A DNA stretch of 64,000 nucleotides from Mycobacteriaceae bacterium (GTDB taxonomy: Bacteria > Actinomycetota > Actinomycetes > Mycobacteriales > Mycobacteriaceae), in NCBI GenBank assembly GCA_019245755.1, contig JAFARC010000061.1, forward strand, positions 84,638-148,637, in the 5' to 3' direction. Every line of letters starts with the position of its first letter. The first letter of the stretch is position 1. Position numbers and translations under genes: made by a program. The notes beneath the pieces were generated by a model. That model did not search any database. It had not been told where the DNA came from and saw nothing but the letters and a program-made list of their open reading frames with translations. Shown here in pieces: positions 37,905 to 50,000 of the stretch.

Positions 37905-38558
37905 TTATCCGGCGGCGCTTTCTTCGTGGGCCGTGAGCAGCAGGTGATCGATGTGGTTGCGGTCGGCCACGGACAGCAGGTCCGATGCCGCGGCGGCCGC
38001 GACGAATCGGGCGGCGATGGTGCGCACCTTCACGTTGGTCTGCTTGGAGCGCCAGGTGAGCACGTCGAACGCGCGCTTGGCGGACACGCCGTGGGTCAGC
38101 ATCATGATGCCGATGGCCTGGTTGATGACGGCCCGGCTCTCGTCAAGGGTGGCCACCACCTGGTCCACCGAGTGCTGCAGGTCGGCGTCGAACTCGTCGG
38201 TGACGTCGACATAAAAGCCGGAGGTGCCGGTCACCTCCCCGCCGGGGCCGTACATCCGGTCAGCGACCACCACCACGACGTGCACCTCGCCGTGGGTGTC
38301 GATGATGCGGTGCCGGCTGCTGAACGGCGCACCGTGTCGCCGCACCTGCTCGATCAACTCTGCGACGGTCGGCTTGTCGTCCGGATGCTTGTGGGACAGC
38401 ACCAGCTCGGTGGTGGGCTCCACCGTGCCGGGTTGGTAGCCGTGCATGCGGGCCACTTCATCGGACCACTCCCAGCGGTTCTCCCGCGCCAGGAAGCTGA
38501 AGCTGCCGACGCACGGCCACTCCTTTGTCCGGCGGCCGTCCTGCGCCTGCTGGGTCAC
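37905..38558 (-). CDS. PAS and ANTAR domain regulator
   Basis: 217 residues from the GTG at 38558 (VTQQAQDGRRTKEW); a GTG at 38582 would add eight. Residues ~15-115 form a PAS fold (WEWSDEVARMHGYQPGTVEP, then ITDxHGEV-type segment and FYVDVTDEFDADL). Residues ~140-200 are an ANTAR domain (SRAVINQAIGIMMLTHGVSA, AFDVLTWRSKQTNVKVRTIA), which binds paired RNA hairpins to control transcription antitermination. PAS-ANTAR proteins are common in mycobacteria. It lies 8 bp upstream of the nitroreductase pseudogene on the same strand, so it may be linked to the dormancy block. No target hairpins were found here. Confidence 0.85.
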   Translation of the reverse strand: MTQQAQDGRRTKEWPCVGSFSFLARENRWEWSDEVARMHGYQPGTVEPTTELVLSHKHPDDKPTVAELIEQVRRHGAPFSSRHRIIDTHGEVHVVVVVADRMYGPGGEVTGTSGFYVDVTDEFDADLQHSVDQVVATLDESRAVINQAIGIMMLTHGVSAKRAFDVLTWRSKQTNVKVRTIAARFVAAAAASDLLSVADRNHIDHLLLTAHEESAAG

Positions 38559-38598
38559 GCCGCGATTTTGACACAGCCGCACTGGCGTTGAGCCGGAA

Positions 38599-39609
38599 TC
38601 ATCCGGCGTGCAGCGCGTTGGCCAGATCGGCGATGTGCGAGGTGGCGATGTCGTAGCCGGGGAAGTACACGCCGACCCGCTGCGCGACGTCGCCGAACCG
38701 GTTCATGATTTCGCGCGCGCACTGCTCCGGGGTGCCGCGGACCGCCAGCACGGTAACCATCGAGTCGTCGATAAGGTCGGTCATGGCCTGCACGGCCATC
38801 CGCTTGGACAGCGCGTTGAGTTCGGGCTGAAGGTCCGCCCGCCCCTCGACATCGAGCACCGGCGCGTACGCCGGCGTCGACCCGTAGAACGCCAGCAGCC
38901 GGCGCACGCCGGTGGTGGCGGCGGCCAGCTCGCCGTCGGTGCGCCCCATCGCGGCGATCACCTGCGGGAAGATGTCGAACTCGGCGCGACCGCGACCGGA
39001 CCGCTGCAGCCCGGCGTCGACCGCCGGCAGCGTGCGTTCGCGGAAGTGCCGGGCCGAGTGGAACGGCATCACCAGCAGGCCGTCGGCCACCTCGGCCGCC
39101 GTGCGGGTCATCACCGGCCCGAGCGCGCCCAGGTAGATCGGCGGCATGCCGAACGGGTTCGGCCCCGGGTTGAACGCCGGCGGCATCAGCGTGTGCTTGG
39201 TGAACTCGCCGCGGAACTCGAGGCGCCGCTGGTGCTGCCAGGCGTCGAAGATCGCGCGCACGGCCAGCACAGTTTCGCGCATGCGCGCCGCCGGGCGGCT
39301 CCAGGCGCTGCCGTAGCGGCTCTCGACGTGCGGCCGGATCTGCGACCCCAGGCCGAGCCGGAACCTGCCTCCGGACAGCAATTGCACGTCATATGCGGCG
39401 TGGGCGAGATGCAGCGGACTGCGGGGCAGCGCAATCGCCACGTTGGTCATCAGCTCGACGTCGGTCACCGCCGCGGCGGCCGCCAGCGGCAGAAAGACGT
39501 CGTGCTGGCCCTCGAACGTGAACAGCCCGTCGATGCCGGTCGCGGCGAGTTCGCGGGCACGCTCGGCCGAGCGCTCAGGGGGGGCGTCGAGCAGGATGTG
39601 CAGAAACAT
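38599..39609 (-). CDS. LLM class F420-dependent oxidoreductase (TIGR03617-like)
   Basis: 336 residues. Luciferase-like barrel with GIDGLFTFEGQHDVFLPLA, VELMTNVAIALPRSPLHLAH, LLSGGRFRLGLGSQIRPH and PPIYLGALGPVMTRTAAEVA. The ExQHDxFLPLAxAA and GLGSQIRPHxExRY pattern is that of a mycobacterial-expanded F420 subfamily. The substrate is unknown. The gene ends 40 bp from the start of the PAS-ANTAR gene and could be upstream of it in a transcript. Confidence 0.88.
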   Translation of the reverse strand: MFLHILLDAPPERSAERARELAATGIDGLFTFEGQHDVFLPLAAAAAVTDVELMTNVAIALPRSPLHLAHAAYDVQLLSGGRFRLGLGSQIRPHVESRYGSAWSRPAARMRETVLAVRAIFDAWQHQRRLEFRGEFTKHTLMPPAFNPGPNPFGMPPIYLGALGPVMTRTAAEVADGLLVMPFHSARHFRERTLPAVDAGLQRSGRGRAEFDIFPQVIAAMGRTDGELAAATTGVRRLLAFYGSTPAYAPVLDVEGRADLQPELNALSKRMAVQAMTDLIDDSMVTVLAVRGTPEQCAREIMNRFGDVAQRVGVYFPGYDIATSHIADLANALHAG

Positions 39610-39762
39610 CGCCGTCCTACAGCCGTTGGGGGCCAGCCGATGTCATGAGCGGACACTATCAGCGGGGCGGGCGCTGAACTCCGGGGGCAGCGGGAAAATT
39701 GAGGCTGTTGTTGCCCATGGCGTTAGCGTGAATCATGGGGTTCCTGTCGTACTCTGTGGCTC

Positions 39763-40485
39763 GTGCCCGTGTCCCGACGCGACGTGCTGAAGTTCGCGGC
39801 CGCCGTGCCGGGTTTGATGGGGATGGGAAGCGCGCTGGAAACCCTGATGGCACCGGCGGCGCCCGCCGCGCCGCCGGGTGTGCTGCTTGACTATGCGGCC
39901 GGAGTGATCAGTGCCAGCGCGCTGAAGGGGGCCGGCGCCGCCGGGGCCATCCGCTACGTCTCAGATCCCCGCCCCGGCGGCGAGTGGATGAAGGGCAAGC
40001 CGATCCAGCTGGCCGAGGCACGCGACCTCTATCAGAACGGGATGAAGATCGTGTCCTGCTACCAGTACGGAAAGCAGGAGACCGCGGACTGGCTCGGCGG
40101 CCAGGCCGCCGGCGTGCAGCACGCCAAGCGGGGCTGGCAGTTGCACGTCGCGGCCGGCGGGTCAGTGGGCGCCCCGATCTACGCCTCCATCGACGACGAC
40201 CCGACCTTAGACCAATACAAACAACAGGTGGCGCCATACCTGCGGGGCTGGGAGCAGGTGCTGGGACACCAGCGTGTCGGCGTGTACGCCAACTCGAAGA
40301 CGATCGACTGGGCGCTGCAGGACGGCCTGGGCTCGTATTTCTGGCAGCACAACTGGGGCTCGCCCCCGGGCTTCACCCATCCCGCCGCGCATCTGCACCA
40401 GGTCGAGATCGACAAGCGCAGCGTCGGCGGGGTGGGGGTGGACGTTAATTACATCCTCAAGCCCCAATTCGGGCAGTGGGACTGA
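39763..40485 (+). CDS. Tat-exported DUF1906 (glycoside hydrolase-like) protein
   Basis: 240 residues, GTG start (a second GTG at 39769 is possible). A Tat signal is visible: twin Arg in VSRRDVLKFAAAVPGLMG. The mature DUF1906 domain has a TIM-barrel-like pattern: GVLLDYAAGVISASALKGAG, IRYVSDPRP, IYASIDDDPT, RVGVYANSKTIDWAL, QVEIDKR and VDVNYI. The best match I know is M. tuberculosis Rv2525c, a Tat-secreted cell-wall protein with a glycosidase-like fold, which also lies beside fas. Its enzyme activity has not been proven in the family. Confidence 0.9.
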   Translation: MPVSRRDVLKFAAAVPGLMGMGSALETLMAPAAPAAPPGVLLDYAAGVISASALKGAGAAGAIRYVSDPRPGGEWMKGKPIQLAEARDLYQNGMKIVSCYQYGKQETADWLGGQAAGVQHAKRGWQLHVAAGGSVGAPIYASIDDDPTLDQYKQQVAPYLRGWEQVLGHQRVGVYANSKTIDWALQDGLGSYFWQHNWGSPPGFTHPAAHLHQVEIDKRSVGGVGVDVNYILKPQFGQWD

Positions 40486-40514
40486 GTACCCAGGGAACCC
40501 AGGTGAGGCGAAAA

Positions 40515-40530
40515 CTTACCGTCAAGTAAG
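40515..40530. promoter_or_regulatory. Candidate FasR-type operator
   Basis: CTTAC-CGTCAA-GTAAG, 5-bp inverted arms with a 6-bp spacer, about 500 bp before fas and 30 bp after the DUF1906 gene. FasR, a TetR-family activator, is known to bind inverted repeats in mycobacterial fas promoters. Assignment here is inference from position and symmetry. Confidence 0.45.
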
Positions 40531-40950
40531 GTAGTCCAGCAAACTTCTCTCCGAGCGTTCAGTGAACGGTTGTGGACTCACGGACCGAGCAAGTGCTTGG
40601 CCGAGCGGCCTAAGGGTCCGGCGAATGATAAAAATTTTAACATAACGATTCGATAACAATCATGCTGTGATCTGCACTGTTGTAGCTACTCGACCGTAAC
40701 CGTCGACATGCAGGACGTTTGTCCCGCAGCCCCGAAGCGGCTGTCCGGGCCGACGTTATCTCGCCGGCGGTTACCCGTCCGTAGAACTCGCCAGTAACCA
40801 TGTCTGCCGGTCGATCGAGCGAAATCCTTATGGGAGCCTTATTGCAGTCGTCGCCGCCCCGCAGGGACGCCGGCGACACACCGTGCGGTCGAATGACACC
40901 GATTCGACGGGGAATCGCAACAACACCTCCGCAGGGCAGCCCAGGTCAGC

Positions 40951-40980
40951 ACGCCGAGATACGACACGCCGAGATACGAC
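40951..40980 (+). repeat. 15-bp tandem repeat, two perfect copies
   Basis: ACGCCGAGATACGAC occurs twice back to back (40951-40965, 40966-40980), with four further bases of a third copy (ACGC). It lies 35 bp before the fas start in the leader. The repeat length is a multiple of three, so it does not shift a frame. Confidence 0.85.
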
Positions 40981-41015
40981 ACGCGAAACCAGACCAAGCA
41001 CCGAGGAGACAGGAC

Positions 41016-44000
41016 GTGACGATCTACGAATACGACAGGGTGCCGGCAGGCCGCGACGGTGATTGGACCCAGAATTCCCAGGTGCCGTCGCCCGGGCCGC
41101 ACGCCCTGGTGGATCGTCTGACTGCCGGCGAGCCGTACGCGGTCGCCTTTGGTGGCCAGGGCAGCGCCTGGCTGGAAACCCTGGAAGAACTGGTGGCCGG
41201 CGCCGGCATCGAATCCGAGGTCGCGACGCTGGCCGGAGAGGCCGATCTGCTGCTGGCACCGGTGGCCCGCGACCTGGTCGTCGTCCGGCCGATCGGCTTC
41301 GAGCCGCTGCGCTGGATGCGTGCGCTGGCAGCCGAAGAGTCGGTGCCCAGCGCCAAGCAGCTGACCTCGGCGGCCACGTCGGTGCCCGGCGTCCTGCTGA
41401 CCCAGATCACCGCCATCCGCGCACTGGGCCGCCAGGGCATGGACCTGGTTGGCACCCCGCCGGTCGCCGTCGCCGGGCATTCTCAGGGCGTGCTGGCCGT
41501 CGAAGCGCTGCGGGCCGCGGGCGCCAGGGACGTGGAGCTGCTGGCCATGGCGCAGCTGATCGGGGCCGCCGCCACGCTGGTGGCGCGCCGGCGCGGCATC
41601 GCGGCGCTCGGCGACCGGTCGCCGATGCTGTCGGTGACCAACGCCGACCCCGAGCGGATCGCCGCGCTGCTCGACGAGTTCGCCCAGGACGTGCGCACCG
41701 TGCTGCCGCCGGTGTTGTCGATCCGCAACGGCCGCCGCTCCGTCGTCATCACCGGCACCCCCGAGCAACTGGCCAGGTTCGAGCTGTACTGCCAGCAGAT
41801 CGCCGACGCCGAGGCCGCCGACCGCAAGAACAAGGTGCGCGGCGGCGCGGTGTTCGCCCCGGTCTTCGACCCGGTGCAGGTCGAGGTAGGTTTCCACAGC
41901 CATCGGTTGTCCGCTGGGGTCGACATGGTTGGCGCGTGGGCCGACAAGGTCGGCCTCGACGTCGCGCTCGCGCGGGAGATGACCGAGGCCATCCTGGTGC
42001 GCCAGGTCGACTGGGTCGACGAGATCACCGGGCTGCACCGGGCCGGCGCCCGGTGGATCCTCGACCTGGGTCCGGGCGACATCCTGACCCGGCTCACCGC
42101 GCCGGTCATCCGCGGGCTGGGCGTGGGCATCGTCGCGGCCGCCACCCGCGGCGGGCAGCGCAACCTGTTCACCGTCGGAGCGGTCCCCGAGGTCGCCCGG
42201 CCGTGGTCAACCTACGCGCCCGAGGTCGTCCGGCTACCCGACGGCTCGGTGAAGCTGTCGACCAAGTTCACCCGGCTCACCGGCCGCTCACCGATCTTGC
42301 TCGCGGGCATGACGCCGACCACCGTCGACGCCAAGATCGTCGCCGCCGCGGCCAACGCCGGACACTGGGCCGAGCTGGCCGGGGGCGGTCAGGTCACCGA
42401 GGACATTTTCACCACGCGCATCCAGGAGCTGACGGGGCTGCTGGAGCCGGGCCGTGCCGTGCAGTTCAATTCGTTGTTCCTCGACCCCTACCTGTGGAAG
42501 CTGCAGGTCGGCGGCAAGCGGCTGGTGCAAAAGGCGCGCCAGTCCGGCGCCCCGATCGACGGTCTGGTGGTCAGCGCCGGCATCCCAGACCTCGAGGACG
42601 CCGTCGCGCTGATCGAAGAGCTCAACGGCGTCGGCATCAGTCATGTGGTGTTCAAGCCCGGCACCGTCGAGCAGATCCGTTCGGTGATCCGCATCGCCGC
42701 CGAGGTGCCGACCAAGCCGGTGATCGCACACATCGAGGGCGGCCGCGCCGGCGGGCACCACTCCTGGGAGGACATCGACGACCTGCTGCTGGCCACCTAC
42801 TCCGAGCTGCGTTCGCGGTCCAACATCACCGTCTGCGTCGGCGGCGGCATCGGGACGCCCGAGCGGGCGGCCGAGTACCTGTCCGGGCGCTGGGCGCGGC
42901 GTTTCGGTTACCCGCTGATGCCGGTGGACGGCATCCTGGTCGGCACCGCGGCGATGGCTACCAAGGAATCGACCACGTCGCCGTCGGTGAAGCGGATGCT
43001 GGTGGCGACCAAAGGCACCGACCGGTGGATCAGCGCCGGAAAAGCCCAGGGTGGGATGGCGTCCAGCCGCAGCCAACTCGGCGCCGACATCCACGAAATC
43101 GACAACACGGCCTCTCGGTGCGGGCGGCTGCTCGACGAGGTGGCCGGCGACGCCGAGGCGGTGGCGGCGCGCCGCGACGAGCTGATCGCCGCGATGGCCA
43201 ACACCGCCAAGCCCTATTTCGGCGACGTCGGCGAGATGACGTACCTGCGGTGGTTGCAGCGATACGTCGAGCTGACCATCGGCGACGACTCGAGCACCGC
43301 CGACACCGCGTCGTCGCACAGCCCGTGGCTGGCCGACACCTGGCGGGACCGGTTCGCCGAGATGCTCAAGCGGGCCGAGGCGCGGCTGCATCCTGCCGAC
43401 TTCGGCCCGATCAAGACCCTGTTGCGGAATCCGCAGCTCTTGGAGCAGCCGGGTGACGCGATCGCCGCGCTGCTGGCTCGTTACCCGGACGCCGAGACCG
43501 TGCAGCTGCATCCGGCCGACGTGGCGTTCTTCGTGCAGCTGTGCAAGACACTGGGCAAGCCGGTGAATTTCGTGCCGGTGATCGACAAGGATGTCCGGCG
43601 GTGGTGGCGCAGCGACTCGCTGTGGCAGGCCCACGACGCGCGCTACGACGCCGACCAGGTCTGCATCATCCCCGGCACCGCCTCCGTCGCCGGCATCACC
43701 CGCGTCGACGAACCGGTGGGCGAGTTGCTGGACCGCTTCGAGCTTGCGGCGGTCTCGGAGGTGCTCGGGTCGGGTGCCGAGCCGGTGCCGGTCGTGTCGC
43801 GCCGGTTGGGCCGCAGCGACGTCACGGGCCCACTGGCCGTCGTGCTGGACGCGCCCGACGTGCTGTGGGCCGGGCGCACCGCGACCAACCCGGCGCACCG
43901 CATCGCCGATCCCGCGGAGTGGCAAGTCAATGAAAACCGGAGCGCCACAAGCGCGTCGACCGGGGCGCGGCTCGAAGTCGTCGACGACGACGCCGTCGTG

Positions 44001-47000
44001 CTGAGCGTGCCGCTGTCGGGCACCTGGATCGATATCCGGTTCACCCTGACCGATGTGATCCGCGACGGCGGCGCGCCGGTGGTGTCGGTGGACGACGCCG
44101 CCGCGGCGATGCGTTCGGTGCTGGCGATCGCCGGCGGCGTCGACGGTCCCGAGTCGTTGCCGACGGTGCACAACCGCACCGCCAAGGTCAGCGTCATCTG
44201 GAACCCCGAAGAGGTCGCCGACCACACCGGCGTCACCGCCACCCTCGGCGCGCCCCTGGCGCCGGGCCTGTCGGTGGTGCCCGACGCGCTCGTCGGACGC
44301 TGCTGGCCGGCCGTGTTCGCCGCGATCGGTGCGGCGGTCACCGGGGACGGATCTCCCGTCGTCGAGGGCCTGCTCAGCTTGGTGCACCTGGACCACGCGG
44401 CGCGAGTAGTGGGTCCGCTGCCTGCGGAGTGTGCCGAATTGCTGGTGAGCGCAACGGCCTCGGAAGCCGTCGACACCGAGGTCGGCCGCGTCGTGCCGGT
44501 CGCGGTGACGATCGCAGACGCCGACGGGCAGGTGCTCGCGACGCTAGCGGAACGCTTCGCGATCCGTGGGCGCACCGGCGCGGCGGAGCTGACCGACCCG
44601 CCGCGCGCCGGGGGAGCGGTGTCGGACAACGCCACCGACACGCCGCGCCGCCGCCGCCGTGACGTCACCATCACCGCGCCGATCGACATGCGGCCGTTCG
44701 CCATGGTCTCCGGCGACCACAACCCGATCCACACCGACCGGGCGGCGGCGCTGCTGGCCGGGCTGGAAGCCCCCATCGTGCACGGGATGTGGCTGTCGGC
44801 GGCCGCCCAGCACGTCGTCACGGCCACCGACGGGGAGGCCCGCCCGCCGGCCCGGCTGGTGGGCTGGACCGCGCGCTTCCTCGGCATGGTCGAGCCGGGC
44901 GCGGAGGTCGACATCCGGGTGGACCGCGTCGGGATCGACCACGGCGCCGAGGTTTTGGAGGTCGCGGCCCGCGTGGGCTCGGAGTTGGTGATGGCGGCTA
45001 CCGCACGGCTGGGAGCCCCCAAGACCGTCTACGCGTTCCCCGGCCAGGGCATACAGCACAAGGGCATGGGCATGGAGGTGCGGGCCCGCTCCAAGGCCGC
45101 CCGCAAGGTGTGGGACTCCGCCGACAAGTTCACCCGCCAGACACTGGGCTTCTCGGTGTTGCATGTGGTGCGCGACAACCCGACCAGCCTGATCGCATCC
45201 GGCGTGCACTACCAGCATCCGGAGGGCGTGCTGTACCTCACCCAGTTCACCCAGGTCGCGATGGCAACCGTCGCCGCCGCCCAGGTCGCCGAGATGCGCG
45301 AACAGGGCGCGTTCGTCGAGGGCGCGATCGCCTGCGGCCACTCGGTGGGCGAGTACACCGCACTGGCCTGCGTCAGCGGGGTCTACGAACTGGAGGCGCT
45401 GCTGGAGGTGGTGTTCCACCGCGGCTCCAAGATGCACGACATCGTGCCGCGCGACGAGAGGGGCCGGTCCAACTACCGGCTGGCCGCGATCCGGCCGTCG
45501 CAGATCGACCTCGCCGATGCCGACGTCGGATCGTTCATCGACGAAATCTCGGCGCGCACCGGGGAATTCCTGCAGATCGTCAACTACAACCTGCGCGGGT
45601 CGCAGTACGCCGTCGCCGGCACGGTCCGTGGGTTGGAGGCGCTGGAGGCCGAGGTGGAACGCCGGCGCGAAATCACCGGCGGGCGCCGCTCATTCATCCT
45701 GGTGCCCGGCATCGACGTGCCGTTCCACTCCAGTGTGCTGCGGGTCGGAGTCGCTGACTTCCGCCGGTCGCTGGAGCGGGTGATGCCGCGCGACAAGGAT
45801 CCCGAGCTGATCATCGGGCGCTACATCCCCAACCTGGTGCCGCGGCCGTTCTCCCTGGACCGCGACTTCATCCAGGAGATCCGGGATCTGGTGCCCGCCG
45901 AGCCGCTCGACGAGATCCTCGCCGACTACGACACCTGGCGTAACGAGAAGCCGCGCGAGCTGTGCCGCAAGGTCGTCATCGAGCTGCTGGCCTGGCAGTT
46001 CGCCAGCCCGGTGCGCTGGATCGAAACACAGGACCTGCTGTTCATCGAGGAGGCCGCCGGCGGGCTGGGTGTGGAGCGGTTCGTCGAGATCGGGGTGAAG
46101 TCGGCGCCGACCGTCGCGGGGCTGGCATCCAACACGCTCAACCTGACTGAATACGCCCACAGCACAGTGGAAGTACTCAACTCCGAGCGCGACGCCGCGG
46201 TGCTGTTCGCCACCGACACCGATCCGGAGCCCGAGCCCGAGGAGGAAGTGGTTGAGTCCGGGGCGGCCGTTGAGCCGGGGGTGGCGGCCGCAGCGCCGGC
46301 GGTCTCGGGGGCCGCGGCGGTCCCGGCGGTCTCGGCGGTCTCGGCGGTCTCGGTGGGCGGTGGCGCGCGACCCGACGACATTGCGTTCGACGCCGCCGAC
46401 GCGACCTTGGCACTGATCGCCCAGTCGGCGAAGATGCGGATCGACCAGATCGAGCCGCTGGACTCGATCGAGTCGATCACCGACGGCGCGTCGTCGCGGC
46501 GCAACCAGCTGCTCGTCGACCTGGGCGCCGAACTGAACCTCGGCGCGATCGACGGCGCCGGCGAGGCCGACCTGGTGTCGCTGAAATCCCAGGTGAGCAA
46601 GCTGGCCCGGACATACAAACCGTTCGGTCCGGTGCTCAGTGACACGATCAACGACCAGCTGCGCACGGCGCTGGGCCCGTCGGGCAAGCGGCCCACCTAC
46701 ATCGGTGAGCGGGTGCGCAAGGCGTGGGAGCTGGGCGACGGCTGGGCCAAGCACGTCACCGTCGAGGTCGCGCTCGGCACTCGGGAAGGCACCAGTGTGC
46801 GCGGCGGCAGCCTCGGCGGCCTGCATGACGGGGCGTTGGCCGACGCCGCGGCCGCCGACAAGGTCATCGACGCCGCGGTGGCCGCGGTGGCCGCGCGGCG
46901 CGGGATCCCGGTCGCGCTGCCCACTGCCGCTGCTGCCGGGGGCGGCACCGTCGATGCGGCGGCGCTGGGCGAGTTCACCGAGCAGATCACCGGCCGCGAC

Positions 47001-50000
47001 GGCGTGCTGGCATCCGCGGCGCGTCTGGTGCTGAGCCAGCTCGGTCTGGACATCTCGGTGACCACACCGCAGACAGCCTCCGACGCCGAGCTGATCGACT
47101 TGGTCACCACCGAACTCGGCTCGGACTGGCCGCGGCTGGTGGCTCCGGTGTTCGACGACAAGAAGGCCGTCGTGTTCGACGACCGCTGGGCCAGCGCCCG
47201 CGAAGATCTCGTCAAGATCTGGCTGGCCGATGACGACGAAATCGACGCCGGGTGGCCGCGGCTGTCCGAGCGTTTCGAGGGCGCCGGCCACGTCGTCGCG
47301 ACACAAGCCGACTGGTGGCAGGGCAAGGCGCTGGCCGCCGGGCGCATCATCCACGCCTCGTTGTTCGGCCGGATCGCCGCGGGCGCGGAGAACCCGGGTA
47401 AAGGCCGCTACAGCGAGGAAATCGCCGTGGTCACCGGGGCGTCGAAGGGTTCGATCGCCGCGTCCGTCGTGGCCCAGCTGCTGGCCGGCGGGGCGACGGT
47501 GATCGCCACCACCTCCAAGCTCGACGACGACCGGCTGGGGTTCTACCGCACCCTGTACCGCGACAGCGCCCGGTTCGGCGCGACGCTGTGGGTGGTGCCG
47601 GCCAACATGGCGTCCTACTCCGACATCGACGCGCTTGTCGACTGGGTCGGCAGTGAGCAGACCGAAACCCTTGGGCCCCAGTCGATCCACGTCAAGGACG
47701 CGCAGAACCCCACCCTGCTGTTCCCATTCGCCGCGCCGCGGGTGGCGGGCGACCTGTCCGAGGCCGGCTCGCGGTCGGAGATGGAAATGAAGGTGCTGCT
47801 GTGGGCCGTGCAACGGCTCATCGGCGGGCTTTCGGCGATCGGCGCCGATCACGACATCGCGTCGCGGCTGCACGTCGTGCTGCCCGGCTCGCCCAACCGC
47901 GGCATGTTCGGCGGGGACGGGGCGTACGGCGAAGCCAAGTCGGCGTTGGACGCGGTGGTATCGAGGTGGAAAGCCGAGTCGTCGTGGGCGCAGCGGGTTT
48001 CGCTGGCGCACGCGCTGATCGGCTGGACCCGCGGCACCGGGCTGATGGGCCACAACGACGCGATCGTCAGCGCGGTGCAAGACGCGGGGGTCACGACCTA
48101 TTCCACGGAGCAGATGGCGTCGATGCTGTTGGATCTGTGCGACATCGAGTCGAAGGTCGCGGCGGCTCGGGAACCGTTGCGGGCCGACCTGACCGGCGGG
48201 CTCGGCGACGTCGAGATCGACATGGCCGCGCTGGCGGCCAAGGCGCGCGAGGAGGCGGGTGGCTCGTCCGCGGCGCGTGGCTCGTCCGCGGCGGGTGGCT
48301 CGGCGGACGCGGCGGCCTACATAGCCGCGCTGCCGTCCCCGCCGCGCGGATTCACACCGGCGCCGCCACCGCCGTGGCAGGACCTCGACGTCGACCCGTC
48401 CGAGCTGGTCGTCATCGTCGGCGGCGCGGAGCTCGGCCCGTACGGCTCGTCGCGCACCCGCTTCGAGATGGAGGTCGACAACGAGCTGTCGGCCGCCGGG
48501 GTGCTGGAGCTGGCCTGGACCACCGGGTTGATCAAGTGGGAGGACGACCCGCAGCCCGGCTGGTACGACACCGAGACCGGTGAGCTGGTCGACGAGTCGG
48601 AGCTGGTCGAGCGCTACCACGACACCGTCGTGCAGCGGTGCGGCATCCGCGAGTTCGTCGACGACGGCGCGATCGACCCCGATCACGCCTCGCCGCTGCT
48701 GGTGTCGGTGTTCCTGGACAAAGATTTCAGCTTCGTGGTGTCGTCGGAGGCCGACGCGCGGGCGTTCGTGCAGTTCGATCCCGAGCACACCGTCGCCACC
48801 CCGGTGCCCGACAGCACCGACTGGCAGGTCACCCGCAAGGCCGGCACCGAGATCCGGGTGCCACGTAAGACCAAGCTGTCGCGCACCGTCGGCGCACAGA
48901 TCCCCACCGGGTTCGACCCGACCGTGTGGGGCATCAGCGCCGACATGGCCACCTCGATCGATCGGGTGGCGCTGTGGAACATCGTGGCCACCGTCGATGC
49001 GTTCCTGTCCGCCGGGTTCAGCCCCGCCGAACTGATGCGCTGGGTGCACCCCAGCCTGGTGGCAAGCACGCAGGGCACCGGCATGGGCGGCATGACTTCG
49101 ATGCAGACCATGTACCACGGCAACCTGCTGGGCCGGAACAAGCCCAACGACATCCTGCAGGAGGTGCTGCCGAATGTCGTTGCGGCGCATGTGATTCAAT
49201 CATATGTCGGCAGCTACGGCGCGATGATCCACCCGGTTGGCGCGTGCGCCACCGCGGCCGTGTCGGTCGAGGAGGGCGTCGACAAGATCCGGCTGGGCAA
49301 GGCCGAGCTGGTGGTCACCGGTGGCTTCGACGACCTGACGCTGGAGGCCATCATCGGGTTCGGCGACATGGCCGCCACCGCCGACACCGAGACGATGCGC
49401 GCCAAGGGCATCAGCGACTCGAAGTTCTCCCGCGCCAACGACCGGCGGCGGCTGGGCTTCGTCGAAGCCCAGGGCGGTGGCACCATCCTGCTCGCCCGCG
49501 GCGACCTGGCGCTGAAGATGGGTCTGCCGGTGCTCGCGGTGGTCGCCTACGCGCAAAGCTTCGCCGACGGGGTGCACACGTCGATCCCGGCCCCGGGCAT
49601 CGGCGCGCTGGGCGCCGGGCGCGGCGGTCGTGATTCGGTCCTGGCGCGGTCGCTGGCGCGGCTGGGTGTGGGCGCCGACGACATCGCGGTGATCTCCAAG
49701 CACGACACCTCCACGCTGGCCAACGACCCCAACGAGACCGAGCTGCACGAGCGGCTCGCGGACTCACTCGGCCGCTCCGACGGCGCGCCGCTGTTCGTGG
49801 TGTCGCAGAAGAGCCTGACCGGTCACGCCAAGGGCGGCGCCGCGGTGTTCCAAACGCTAGGGCTGTGCCAGATCCTGCGCGACGGGGTGATTCCGCCCAA
49901 CCGCAGTCTGGACTGCGTCGACGACGAGATGGCCTCCTCCGCCCACTTCGTGTGGCCGCGGGAAACCCTACGGCTGGGTGGGAAGCTGCCGCTCAAGGCC

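Larger units (their letters stand above)
40486..41015 (+). promoter_or_regulatory. fas upstream region
   Basis: 530 bp with no convincing gene. It includes a CTTAC/GTAAG dyad (40515-40530), an AT-rich stretch at 40627-40664 that could hold the promoter, and a 15-bp tandem repeat (40951-40980). The fas frame is open through most of the second half, but the fas start is set at 41016 by length and homology. The long untranslated stretch suits regulation by FasR. Confidence 0.6.

Noticed and set aside
40800..41015. Upstream start for fas at 40800
   Set aside because: Would add 72 residues containing the tandem repeat and not resembling FAS I; the GTG at 41016 gives the expected N-terminus and has a ribosome site.
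45690..49199. 1169-codon minus-strand open frame inside fas
   Set aside because: Fully antisense to fas, with shadow-type composition rich in Arg, Gly, His and Gln. No start signal or domain.
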